A program made the translations under genes and the position numbers. Below are positions 26,101 through 36,431 of a stretch of 64,000 nt of DNA, piece by piece. The notes under the pieces were generated by a model. It did no database searches. It saw nothing but the letters and a program-made list of their open reading frames with translations, and was not told the origin of the DNA. This stretch comes from Nymphalis io (lineage: Eukaryota > Arthropoda > Insecta > Lepidoptera > Nymphalidae): assembly GCF_905147045.1 (NCBI RefSeq), contig NC_065889.1, positions 6,949,001 through 7,013,000 on the forward strand. Direction: 5' to 3'. Within the stretch, counting starts at the first letter, position 1. Each line of letters begins with the position of its first letter.

Positions 26101-29100
26101 AGCCTAGCGTAGTTGTATTTGGAAATAAAAATGTTGTTAATAAATCTTGTAATTATAATAAATCAGTAATTTATAGAATAATATAATATTGTACGTTAAA
26201 AGCTAATGTCGCGGTGTCATTAACACTCGTAAGTATAACATTGGGTTTCACCAATTATATTTTTAACACATTTAATGGCGAAGTTGATAGTGTTATACAA
26301 TTGTTTTATTTTTTTGAAACAACGTATAACGTTTCCTACTTCCATTTACGTCAATACGTAAACCAACAAAACTTAGATATAATTAATCCACTATCAGACT
26401 TACAGAAATCTCCAACTGAGTGTAAGCAATTCAATATTAAACAAATAGCGCTGTGCAAGAAATTTAAACATGTAGCAAAATTGTATAGTGTTATTAAAAT
26501 AATCAATTATGAGTATCTAATTACAGCCATCGTCATTTTATTTCATTTGATTTGTTATGATTCAGTAAAATGTATACAGAAGTGGTACTTGTGTTATAGT
26601 TGTTAAGCCGAGATGGCCTAGTGGTAAGAACGCGTGAATCTTTACCGATGATCGTGGGTTCAAACCCGGGCAAGCACCACTGAATTTTCATGTGCTTAAT
26701 TTGTGATTATAATTCATCTCGTGCTTAACGGTGAAAGAAAACATTGTAAGAAAACCTGCATGTGTCTAATTTCATTGAAATTCTGCCACATGTGTATTCT
26801 ACCAACCTGCATTGGAGCAGCGTGGTGGAATAAGCTCCAAACCTTCTCCTCAAAAGGGAGAGGAGGCCTTAGCCCAGCAGTGAGACATTAACAGGCTTAC
26901 TGTACTGTTACTGTGTTAGAGTTCTATAGACAATCTCATGACAAAAAAATAAATTACCCCAATATGAAGGTAATAAGAGAGCATAACTGAATCTCAGAAT
27001 ACAAAATAATCTGCATTTGAAGTAATAGGCATTACCGACATCTATAAGTCTTGTTGCATCATAGTAGTTACAAAGTAATGCCCTAAGCAGTATTATAAAC
27101 TTTTATTAAAATCATTGTTAGACATTTTTATTTACTATAAAATGATATTTTTATATAGTTGGAGATTTCGAAAGTTAATATAAAATTTTACTCGAAATTA
27201 TTGTTGGCCTAACTATTTACTGCTTATAATATTAAATAACTTTCCTATTTAAAAACATGTTGATAAAAATATTGCACACAAATATAATGTAATAAATAAT
27301 TATTACGAAATTATATACTTAAATATAATAATCACGTTAAAATCCTAACATGAAATACTAATAAGTTACGTGATGCGAATTTGAAATGCATCCAGGGTCG
27401 CTCGAGTGGCAACAACGAAGGCAATGGGTCCCGTACCAGCTCCGTACTGCCCGACCTGCTGAGCCAGGCGGGCCAGCCCACGACTCCACCTCGCCTCGAC
27501 AAATCTACTAGCGAAGAGGTAACATCTCCAAACCGTCCGACCATGCTATTTGTACACTTACATACATATATGTATATCTAGCGTACCATCATAAAATAGC
27601 CTCATGATAATAAAATTACTGCCTAAAAGTTAAAACCCTTATATAGAGGCAAATATAATATTAGTTTATTGCGGACATTTATGCCAATTCACTACTTGGA
27701 ACAGATACCCATTTCGTAAAATCTGTGCTTTATGTTAAAGTTTTTGTGTGTAACATCTCGCGATTTTCATGTATATTTATGATACGGGGCTCCCAACATT
27801 ATTTCTTAAGAGGTGCTTGCTTAACAAGAATTAACATTGACGAAATATCGCTAATTTAAAAAAAATATTATTATACCATAAAACTAACCTCAAAAATAAG
27901 TTTTAGTCAAGTTTATACTAAATATATATATTTTAATTTAATTATAAATTTCAAAAATACATAAGTGTTAGGAGTCCCTGTCCTAGCAACTTGTGGTGCC
28001 AAGCTTTTAGTATATAGTATTAATGTGATAATGGTTGTCAATCATGCAAACACCCTGGAGCTACGGTCCGCGACCGGTTTGCAGACTGCTGTTATCACTA
28101 CGTAAGTACGAACCGTATAGCAACAAGAATGCTTCATACAGCATATCATAGAATGTTGTTAAAATAAACATCTCACTTCTTCTCTATGTATGCATACTAT
28201 AGAAAGCTTCCATGTGTATTCATCTGCTAAATCATGTCTTTAGCCTTGAAGGTAGTTGGATGAAATATTGAACCAGCTTAATAACCGCAAGAGCAGTTTT
28301 ACGATGGGCCCTAGTCGATGAATTAGTCTGACCTATCTAGAAAAAATATATTACTTAAAGTATGAGCACATTAAAATATAAATAAAAAGATAAAGCTTTT
28401 AATAGAGCAGTTATCCACATGTATTATTGAAATAAAAAATGTTTAATTATTTGAAAAAGATGTTAAAATTTTCTAAGAAACAACCTCCATCCTTTCAGAT
28501 TCTTTTCCGATCATACTGAATGCTATAAAATCATAATGAATGTTACAACATCAAAATAATGTTAAGTGTAAACCTATTACTTAATTACATTTTATCTGAA
28601 TAATTTATTTCATTGCCTGCTACACATATATACCCCGATATTCTGATTTGTCAAATGAGTTTTGTAGATAATAGCAACGCTGCAAATAACTTTCCGATCA
28701 TTTTGAGATGATAACTAATAAATGGGAGGTGGTTTTTCTGACTAACCAGACTAGAAAAAAAATTACGGATGTAAAAACAAAATTAAAAAAAATATATGTA
28801 AATTTCAAGAAAACAAATCCATTATTAACTTTATTTATTTAATTGTTAATTCAATGTGTTTTCTTTTCCAGTATAGGCAAGCCATTGCAGGAGGCACACC
28901 TGCTCCTCACCATCATCACCACCCGCTCCCATCCTCTGTCCAGTCTACACCTTCGAAATCTTTCGTATCGGGTGCCGCTTCTCCTCATCCTCTTCAGCAT
29001 TCTCCCTCGAACTCGTCTGTGGGCTCCCATCAACAGTTCCTCCCCTTGCAACAGAAGCAGCGTTCGTTCCTCACGTTCGGCTTCGGCGCGGGATCGACGG

Positions 29101-30806
29101 GTAGTGGCGGTACGGGTGGATCGGGCAACGCTTCCCGTCGCGAGAGCCACGTCAACGTCAACGTTACGCCTACTGGCCACGATCTGTCATCCGATACGCC
29201 AGAAATACGTAAATACAAGAAGAGATTCAATTCAGAGATTCTATGCGCAGCGCTTTGGGGTAAGTTCCAAAGTATAATCACATTATGTCGTATCATAAAT
29301 CTCGTTGAATTTTTTTATTAAAATTGCTTGTATCTACTACAGGAGTCAATCTGCTAATTGGAACAGAAAATGGTTTAATGTTGCTCGATCGTTCTGGTCA
29401 AGGAAAAGTATATCAATTGATCTCAAGACGCCGCTTCCAACAAATGGAAGTGTTAGAAGGACAAAATATTCTTATAACTGTATCTGGAAAGAAGAATCGC
29501 GTACGCGTGTATTATTTGAGCTGGTTGAAATCAAAGATTTTGCGCACTGATGGCTTAAGTGATGTCAGTACTTTAATAATTTTTATTAAAACGTTCGTAA
29601 CATTTAAAATATTTTCATTATTTTTATTTTTTAGCAAGTCGAAAGGAGAAATGGTTGGATAAACGTGGGAGAATTACAGGGTGCAGTACACTTCCGCATA
29701 GTCAAGTATGAGCGGATCAAGTTCCTCGTGATTGCTCTTAAAGATTCTATCGAGATTTACGCGTGGGCTCCTAAACCATATCACAAATTTATGGCCTTTA
29801 AAAGTTTTGGAGAATTGCAACATAGGTATAATATACATTCTATAAATTATACTTTCTAAATCTTAGTATATATCCAGAACTGCATATAATAGTAACTGTT
29901 ACATGGGATCAATATTTTTTTTTATAGAAAATACCTAGTTACTTTGATGAATATGTCTTAAGTTGCTAATTTAGTTTGTACAAATTAAAAATTATTTGCA
30001 GGCCTTTATTAGTTGATTTAACTATTGAGGAAGGTACAAGACTGAAAGTAATCTATGGTTCAGCGGATGGCTTCCATGCTGTTGATCTCGATACCGCTAG
30101 TGTATATGACATTTATATTCCGAAACATGTAAGTTATATAACATTTAATAAATCTAGTGTCAGTAGGGTGTGGTCGTAATTATCATTTTTTTATTTGGCC
30201 GAAACTCACGCAAGATTTTATTCAACAGCCAAAAAAATCTCTTAACCCTTGAGTATGATCTTTCGAACGATTTCATTCTCCCTAATATAATGTGAAATAA
30301 AAAATAAATTTCATTGCAGACCCAAGGAGCGATAATTCCACATTGTATTGTTCCATTGCCTAATTCTAATGGAGTGCAGCTACTGTTATGTTATGACAAT
30401 GAAGGTGTCTACGTCAACACTTATGGTAGAGTTAGCAAAAATATAGTGTTGCAGGTATGTAACCTAGTAATTTAAATATAATATAAAAATATACATAGTT
30501 TTGTATTAACTAATTATTTTAGAAGTAATGCAATTAAACATTTTTCTTAACTTTTAGTGGGGAGAAATGCCTACATCAGTAGCCTACATTGGTACTGGCC
30601 AAATAATGGGTTGGGGCAATAAAGCTATCGAAATTCGCTCTGTAGAGAGTGGACACCTTGACGGCGTGTTTATGCACAAAAAAGCCCAACGGCTTAAATT
30701 TTTATGTGAGCGCAATGACAAAGTTTTCTTCTCGTCCGCAAAGGGTGGTTCATCTTGTCAAATATATTTTATGACGCTGAATAAGCCCGGAATGGCCAAT
30801 TGGTAG
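16130..30806 (+). CDS. msn: Misshapen-type Ste20 kinase (MAP4K4/TNIK/MINK1 family)
   Basis: Serine/threonine kinase of the germinal-centre kinase IV group; the family acts upstream of JNK and in cytoskeletal and Hippo-linked signalling. My exons: 16130-16195, 16377-16442, 17056-17263, 17890-18066, 19573-19804, 19986-20114, 20596-20826, 21090-21166, 21788-21872, 22054-22177, 22742-22762, 22844-22940, 23231-23360, 23722-23854, 24368-25306, 27396-27518, 28872-29259, 29343-29563, 29635-29825, 30002-30128, 30320-30454, 30558-30806. All have AG/GT borders and consistent phases, giving 1383 codons including TAG. Kinase domain is about residues 28-292, linker 293-1055, citron homology domain about 1056-1370. 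I do not find the Q/E/R-rich coiled coil of vertebrate relatives, so a linker exon may be missed. The donor at 20827 (CG/GTCGGT) is weak. The leader exons are unknown. Confidence 0.95.
19012..19299 (+). repeat. Short interspersed repeat family A, full-length (msn intron 4)
   Basis: The best copy in the window for defining the family. In order it shows GAGCTTTGTGCAA, GGTAGGTACCACCCA, CAGATATTCTACCGCAAAAC, GGGTGAGTGAGCCAGTGTAA, CACAAGGGACATAACATC, GGTTGGTGGTGCATTGGTGA, CAATGCCAATGTCTATGGGC and CACTTACCATCAGGTAG, ending TTCTATTCTATAAAAAAAA. The A-rich 3' tail suggests retroposition; no clear tRNA-like head is seen. Other copies are near 15.3, 40.3, 48.2 and 63.5 kb. Confidence 0.9.
22742..22762 (+). 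other. msn: msn 21-nt microexon
   Basis: Exon 11 encodes only LPPRRPE. It is preceded by TGACTGCAG and followed by GTAGGT, and both boundaries are phase 0, so including or skipping it leaves the frame intact. It adds a short proline/arginine motif to the linker. Its tiny size makes it likely to be missed by automated prediction; whether it is regulated cannot be seen here. Confidence 0.75.
24368..25306 (+). other. msn: msn 939-nt symmetric linker exon
   Basis: Exon 15 encodes 313 residues (593-905) with phase 0 at both ends, after acceptor AACATCAG and before donor GTAATT. The peptide is polar and low in hydrophobics, rich in K, R, S, D and E, with no domain that I recognise. It begins RENENDKRQSDIDEAVLLKD. 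An in-frame ATG at 24350 lies 18 nt upstream of the acceptor, so an alternative promoter making a kinase-less isoform is conceivable. The uninterrupted frame across 939 nt argues strongly that it is coding. Confidence 0.8.
26214..26606 (+). other. 130-codon ORF in msn intron 15
   Basis: An open frame long for this base composition, without recognisable homology, with hydrophobic stretches near both ends. Its last codons run into the SINE inserted at 26602. It has no in-frame ATG at its left end (it opens at GTG) and no splice sites tie it to msn. Probably chance, or a decayed fragment. Confidence 0.2.
26602..26911 (+). mobile_element. Full-length tRNA-derived SINE (family B) in msn intron 15
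   Basis: The head carries internal RNA polymerase III promoter boxes: A-box-like TGGCCTAGTGG near 26615 and B-box GGTTCAAACCC near 26658. The body follows with CACTGAATTTTCATGTGC, ATTCTGCCACATGTGTATTC, GCATTGGAGCAGCGTGGTGG and AGCCCAGCAG. Flanks TGTGTTATAGTT (26590-26601) and TGTGTTAGAGTT (26912-26923) form a 12-bp target-site duplication with one mismatch. The head is not a functional tRNA gene because it continues into the SINE body. It is the reference for the other family B fragments. Confidence 0.92.
28872..30806 (+). other. msn: msn exons 17-22: linker end and CNH domain
   Basis: Exon 17 encodes a His-, Ser- and Gly-rich tail of the linker (five consecutive His at its start), then TPEIRKYKKRFNSEILCAAL, where the citron homology domain begins. 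Exons 18-22 carry GVNLLIGTENGLMLLDRSGQ, KKNRVRVYYLSWLKSKILRT, IKFLVIALKDSIEIYAWAPK, GSADGFHAVDLD and the terminal PGMANW, which are highly conserved in misshapen orthologues. This domain is a WD40-like beta-propeller that binds small GTPases and other partners. The C-terminus matches the family end exactly. Confidence 0.95.
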
Positions 30807-31606
30807 TGACAGGGCATAGAGGGCAAATAGACGCCCCATATCTGTGATGCGACACTGCCCTTTAGACATGCCAGTATTTTATTAAAAAATCAATCATGTG
30901 CTTTGGCCATTCAGAATTCAAAGACTTGTGATAGTAACAGATTATAATGTGCTCAAAAGACAATCCACAAAACATTACAATTTACAATTTCGTATTCGAG
31001 AATCTTATCTTTTAACAATCGTGGCATTTTGTACTGAATACTGTAATTTCAATACAAGCTACTAAGAATTATATATTATTAAGCAATAACCTATAGGATT
31101 AACGTTTTGATATTGACAACTATTCATAAGTAAGTTAATATTGCTTAGGTTTTATGTTGTAGATGTTAATTTCTGTAAGAAAATGTAATTCAAATCGAAC
31201 TATCAATTCATATTATGCCATATTATATTGTTTATAATGTTAAGCTAGTTGGGTGATGATTATAATAATTGGATACATAATTATGTTCATTAACAAAAAT
31301 CAATACCATGGTCATACAAATGGATATGACTATACTAATAACAAACTTACAAACTATTCAACTTTAGATGCTGTAATATACTCTTCATTCAATAAGGTTC
31401 TCTTAAGTAATCGGCACTTAGTCAAGTCACTGTGTATGTAATTATCACACCAAACTGCAATAATTTTATTAATGGATAAATCCTAAAAATTTGGTACTAT
31501 TTATTATTTATTTGTTATGTACTATATTATTTACATGTATAAAGATGTAACTGTGCATATTGAAAATTATATATTTGATGACTTTTTATTTGAAATACCT
31601 TAGTCC

Positions 31607-31612
31607 AATAAA
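31607..31612 (+). terminator. msn: Likely msn polyadenylation signal
   Basis: AATAAA about 800 nt after the msn stop codon, in AT-rich 3' UTR sequence. No earlier AATAAA stood out between the stop and this site; use of this particular site is inferred. Confidence 0.45.
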
Positions 31613-31619
31613 ATACAAA

Positions 31620-32331
31620 ATATAATGTTTTTTCTTATTTATTGCTATATTCCATTATTTGTCTGATAATCTGCTCAACCTCTATTTTTACCTACAAGAT
31701 TATGTGTATTATTTCTGGAACTATAATACAATATAACAAAACTACTTTTAACAGTCCATAGCTACAATATAATTGCAATCAGTCTCAAGTTTCATAATAA
31801 ACTTTTTCTACTGGTAAATATTATAAATAAATAAAACTATTCCTATTTATTAAACCCTTTGTATTAATACAGTACTACACTGTAGGGTTCCAAATAAAGT
31901 AAAACAACTGTTACAATATCAATGTGGATACTTATTGATTTTAAATTAAAAAAACTGATCCTTGTAATATGATGACCATGTAATGGTTGCCCAATGCCAC
32001 TGCACCTAAAAATGTGTACACCAGTGATGAGAGTTGTCAAAATTACTAGAATTATAATCTTAAGTTTGATAACATAGTAACTAAAATGTTCTTTGATAAA
32101 CTATTTAATTTGCAATGATGGACAGTTTATTTGCAACCATAGAAATATTTTTTTAATAGTGTAAAGAACAATTGAAGATAAGTGGAAGTGAAACATGTCA
32201 TACAAAACGCTTTAATTACACCAGTCTAAATATGATTGAAGGTGATATGTACATATTTTTTTATTTGAAAAGAGGTTATTTAAAAGCTACATTTCTATAA
32301 CAAATGAATACATATTAATACAACTTACTAG
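31620..32331. other. Intergenic AT-rich DNA between msn and PDRG1
   Basis: No recognised gene. It probably includes the 3' end of the PDRG1 transcription unit on the minus strand. Confidence 0.4.
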
Positions 32332-32502
32332 GTGCACTTTCATAAAAGTTCCATATCCTATCTCTTCAATTAAATTTTCAACAACATAAGACTGCCAAAA
32401 TACTAAATCATACTTACAATCATCTTTTTGTTTCATGTCACCTTCATCCACTAAGTCTTCAATTATGATTAATGAAACATAATAAACATGCTGTAATGGC
32501 AT
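32332..32502 (-). other. Candidate minus-strand exon, unrecognised
   Basis: On the minus strand an acceptor-like TTTACTAG immediately precedes an ATG at 32502, and a frame of 57 codons, including VFWQSYVVENLIEEIGYG, runs to a consensus GTAAGT at about 32331. The peptide has protein-like composition but I do not recognise it. It lies downstream of the complete PDRG1 frame on the same strand, so it could be a separate small gene, an alternative 3' exon, or chance. Confidence 0.3.
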
Positions 32503-32771
32503 CTAGTAAATTACAATTTATTATTTTAATCATATTTATTGTGTTCATGTATGCACTACTAATTCGAGCTTTGACAAAGAAATAAATTTATAAAGGGAAA
32601 ATTAAAGTTAGCTTGTTGCTCATTTAGTGAGCAATGTAATTAAGTAAATCTTCATCTCCATATAGTGTCGATTTGAAACTAAGTTAGTTTGGCATTAATC
32701 AATAAAAAGAAATATTAAGCACAGTTCTATAACAATTTACAATCTTGATGGTACTAAATTCAATAATCTAC

Positions 32772-33167
32772 TTATTGTGAAAATAATCCAGCTCTTGATA
32801 AGCCTTCACTTTCTTTATCAGTAATTGGGACTAACATTAAACCTGGCACTGGGGGTTGCATTTCTAAATCTCTTAATCTGTTAACTTTTACTTTAAGGTT
32901 ACTACGAAGTTTATTTATATCTATATCTAGCTGTTTTTGATCAGATTCTAATAATGTTATTGTGCCTTCAACATTATGTTTCACAAGGACAGACCCAACA
33001 GTCACCCAACATTTCAATTGCGAAGATTTTGTAAGATCTCTTATGGCTTCTCGATTTTGATTTCTTCTTTTATCTAACATTATGATTTCTCGCTTATCAT
33101 TAATTATTTCCTCGGCTAATTTTTCGACTGCAACGAGGTACTTCAAAATCTTACTTTGATCGTCCAT
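32772..33167 (-). CDS. Pdrg1: PDRG1, prefoldin-like subunit
   Basis: Single-exon frame of 131 residues, close to the 133 residues of human PDRG1. PDRG1 is a prefoldin-beta-like, mostly helical protein and a component of the R2TP/prefoldin-like co-chaperone complex that helps assemble RNA polymerases and related machines. The sequence shows the family's N-terminal helix LKYLVAVEKLAEEIINDKRE, the conserved KRRNQNREAIRDL block, a central hydrophobic beta segment, and the C-terminal helix LRSNLKVKVNRLRDLE. The ATG at 33167 is at the family's usual position. It is convergent with msn, with about 2 kb between the two stop codons. Confidence 0.9.
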   Translation of the reverse strand: MDDQSKILKYLVAVEKLAEEIINDKREIIMLDKRRNQNREAIRDLTKSSQLKCWVTVGSVLVKHNVEGTITLLESDQKQLDIDINKLRSNLKVKVNRLRDLEMQPPVPGLMLVPITDKESEGLSRAGLFSQ

Positions 33168-34155
33168 TTCAAAACGTTTTTCAACAGGTACTGAGTAGTG
33201 AGTACTGAGTTGACTGTCAGACTGACTAGTGAATACTGTTGTGTCAATATGACAATGTCGTTTCCGATTAGTTTTTTAGCGGTTTTACATTTAGCGATTA
33301 CACTTTTTAGCGATTTTACCAAGCTATAGCATTTATTAAGCGCCTTGAATGAAATTATCGTCTATTTTATTTAATATTAATGTGTTATGCTAATATTTTC
33401 ATTTAATGTAAGTACTCTAATAAGAATGTTAAGCAAGCGCCTATACTACTATCACAAGCATAGGACACTTACTCAGAGAGAAAAATGATGACTTTGTCGA
33501 CTTAATAAAAAATTTTTGAGGAAAATTTTCTTTAACGACCTGCGCCATCTATATTCCTCTCACTAAAACTAGGGATAGAAGTAAAGGCGGGAATTTCGAA
33601 CTACAGTGCATTTTATAGATACTTTTTATTGCATTTTATGCACAAGCACTGCGTTTCTCGATAGTTACAAGATGGCCAATTTTCCTCAGCAATAATAGAC
33701 ATCTAAACACAATCACAATCGAGAAACACAGTTCATAAAATACTGAAAATAATCTGTACAGAGTAGTCTAATAAAACAATGATTAATACTTTACATATTT
33801 ATATATTTACCATGATCATAATTATAATTTATCACATTCATTAAGGTGACATATATTATTACTAATTTTACATTAATACATGAATTTGTTCACAAATCAA
33901 GTATGTGCATGTAATGATATAATGAATCACAAATTTCAAACTAGAACACAAATTAAACATGAAAAGAAAAACGAACAATCTATACATATTTTTCTTTTTA
34001 CTTGTCCCGACTGACTGATCTATTAACTAAACTTAAAATTAAACACAAAATTCTCACAGATTCACACTTAATTTCACAAAAACACAGCCACGGAGGAGCA
34101 AGCTCGACTCAACGTTATCAATGTAATCTAGAATTAAATGACTAATTTATTAGGA
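33168..34155. other. PDRG1 upstream and intergenic DNA
   Basis: Contains the presumed PDRG1 promoter near 33170-33300. An imperfect inverted repeat relates TTTCTCGAT near 33655 to ATCGAGAAA near 33718. Nothing else is recognised. Confidence 0.35.
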
Positions 34156-34326
34156 CTGGCCGGTTGGCGTGGTTGGTAAATACTTGCTTTTCACCCCGAA
34201 GGTTATGGGTTCAAGTCTGGGTGTGATTATCTATATAAGAAGAAAAGTCAGTTGTCTGGTTTCCATAGCACAAGCTCTGCTTAATTTGGGATCAGATGGC
34301 CGTGTGTGAATAATGTCCCAGGATAT
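34156..34326 (+). mobile_element. Second SINE family (family C), internally deleted
   Basis: Begins with a tRNA-like head: GGCGTGGTTGGTAAATAC carries an A-box-like part and TGGGTTCAAGTCTGGG a B-box. The body follows with TCAGTTGTCTGGTTTCCATA, GATCAGATGGCCGTGTGTGA and ATAATGTCCCAGGATATTAT, a combination I associate with a common lepidopteran SINE. The head passes into the body faster than I would expect, suggesting an internal deletion. Confidence 0.7.
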
Positions 34327-34837
34327 TATAATATTATTAATTACAAATAAAGTTTATTTAGGAGGCATATCACAAAATTACTTTTGTCATAATTAAGTAT
34401 TTACGCACGACGATGTCTCGATCGGATTCTTGAGTTTACGACATAGCCTTGTCGTTATAACTTAGCAAGCTTGATAGTTTTTATATTATTTCATATATTG
34501 TTTTACTTTTTCTTAAAATATTTTTAATGATATGATAAGCAATTCAATATATAGGGAAGGTCGGCAGATATCTCAAAATCCAATAAAATTTAATTTTTTA
34601 TTTTTGTTTAATTTCAGTCTTTAAGTGTCTTATCTTTTTCACTGTGTTATTTGAGTGCGTTCAGTGATTGAGTTTATGTGTATTCGATTTGCTGCCACTT
34701 GCTATCCGCATCTTCCCTGGTGTACATTATTATAGTATTTTTTAAGCATAATCACAATCCCCATTTTAAGGAATTTACTCATATTAGGAATTTTGTAACT
34801 TACAAATTCACTCCAAATAAACATAAAGATATATGCC

Positions 34838-34925
34838 GACAATTGTGACAATAGCCCAAGGTTCGAACCTGAGACTTGTGTACGGCTCGTAAACGTAGCG
34901 CTATTGGTCGCTATATGGTTTTGTA
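34838..34925 (-). repeat. SINE head fragment
   Basis: On the minus strand ATAGCGCTACGTTTACGAGC is followed by CTCAGGTTCGAACCTTGGGC, which contains a good B-box (GGTTCGAACC). It resembles a tRNA-derived SINE head without a recognisable body. Confidence 0.45.
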
Positions 34926-36240
34926 TTAGCTTTGTATGTTTGTTTTTTGTATTTTTAGAACGTAAGGTAAGTAAAATTATTTATTTTGATTGAGTTTGCT
35001 TATATTAAAACCATATATATAAACCATATTTCAGGAAAAATATAGATCTATTCTACATGATTTACAATAGGTAATTGCACTATACAGTTCACGCTCTTTC
35101 GTTTGGCGTGGTTTGGCGCTAAAAAATGCAGCATAAGTCCTACCACTAAAAGCGCTTGCGCAGTACTGAATTCGTTTTTCGAACGCCTAATGCATGGCAT
35201 ATTAGAAGTTGTTATTACGTTTTTTTAAAAGTCTTCTAATTACATATTTTTTTAAATAATTAAAAAAAAATCTTTATGAAGTAGCGTTAATTTTGATACA
35301 ATTTTTTCTTAATAATAATAAGTTATTAAGGAGAATTTCACAATTATTTCGGAAGCCAAAAAACTACTTTTAGTAGTTTTTTGAATGTGATTTTTCTTAA
35401 TGCTTAATTTATACAAATATCGAAATTTTCAGGCCACTAAGAAGTAAATGACTATTTAAATTATAGTATTATATCTTTTCCATTCAAATTACAACAGTAT
35501 TGTTGTTCAATTTACGAACTAAAAAAATGTATTCGCGCATTTTACGTAAAACTTGCTTTCGAATTTTGACTTCATATAAATAGCTAAACCCAAATTAAGA
35601 AAACTGAGGTTGCTATGGTCTATACTAATAACTGTTCTTTAATTTTCAATAAGTTGAAAATTTCAAAGTCTTTTAGTGTTTCTGAATACGAACACCTAAG
35701 TTTACCGTTTAATGAAAAAATAACAGTTGAAATGTAATAGCGCTCTTAATACAACATAAAACAAAACGGTGTGCAAGCGACGGTAGACATTTTTCTTGTG
35801 ACGTCACAACATACATTATACCCCATATCATTTTTTTTATTACTTAATAATCAATTAAATATTTCTTAATAAAATATTTTTGTTTGGATTAGAATTACAT
35901 ATAAAAGGTATTTTCAAGGTCAATTTACTTTAAAAATCAATTAATAAGCTCATTATTATGGATATTTTCCAGATTGTATTTTGGTGGCAACATTATATAA
36001 ATGTACATATCATCTTCATATCATCGCAGTCCGCGAGCGAATTCAGTACGCGCAGGAAGGCTTGTAGTCTTTAACCATCTAAAATAAAAATATAATATTA
36101 AGCCTTCTTATAATATAGCTCTTCCCTCTCGGACCGCTTACTGAGTGCATGTGTTTATGGCTTGTTTGTGATTAAAATTGTTTGTTAAAGTTATAATTAA
36201 AAACAATAAATCCGTGCTATAAAATAGGAGTGCATAACCA
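34926..36240. other. Intergenic DNA, no gene recognised
   Basis: Holds a 10-bp hairpin (AAAAAACTAC and its complement near 35360-35385) and a 14-bp palindrome centred on TGACGTCA at 35796-35809. The right part may be 5' sequence of the LINE that follows. Confidence 0.4.
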
Positions 36241-36431
36241 ATAAGAAGGTATACGTTCATCGCGGCGCCTGGTACTTTGCGCCTAGTACAATCCGCTTCG
36301 TGGCTACGATTTATAAGGCCCCGCCTACCTCTTGCGAAATCCTGCTGCCCTGGTACTTTAAATACGATTACTTTTAATTATTTATTAAAAATAAAGTTGG
36401 GTGACACTTTGTCAAGGGCATATATAGAAAA

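Noticed and set aside
26605..26675. Apparent tRNA gene with good A and B boxes
   Set aside because: It continues directly into a SINE body with a target-site duplication, so it is a SINE head.
28843..29321. 144-aa, 109-aa and 88-aa ORFs overlapping msn exon 17
   Set aside because: Shadow frames. The frame beginning YRQAIAGG continues into the CNH domain.
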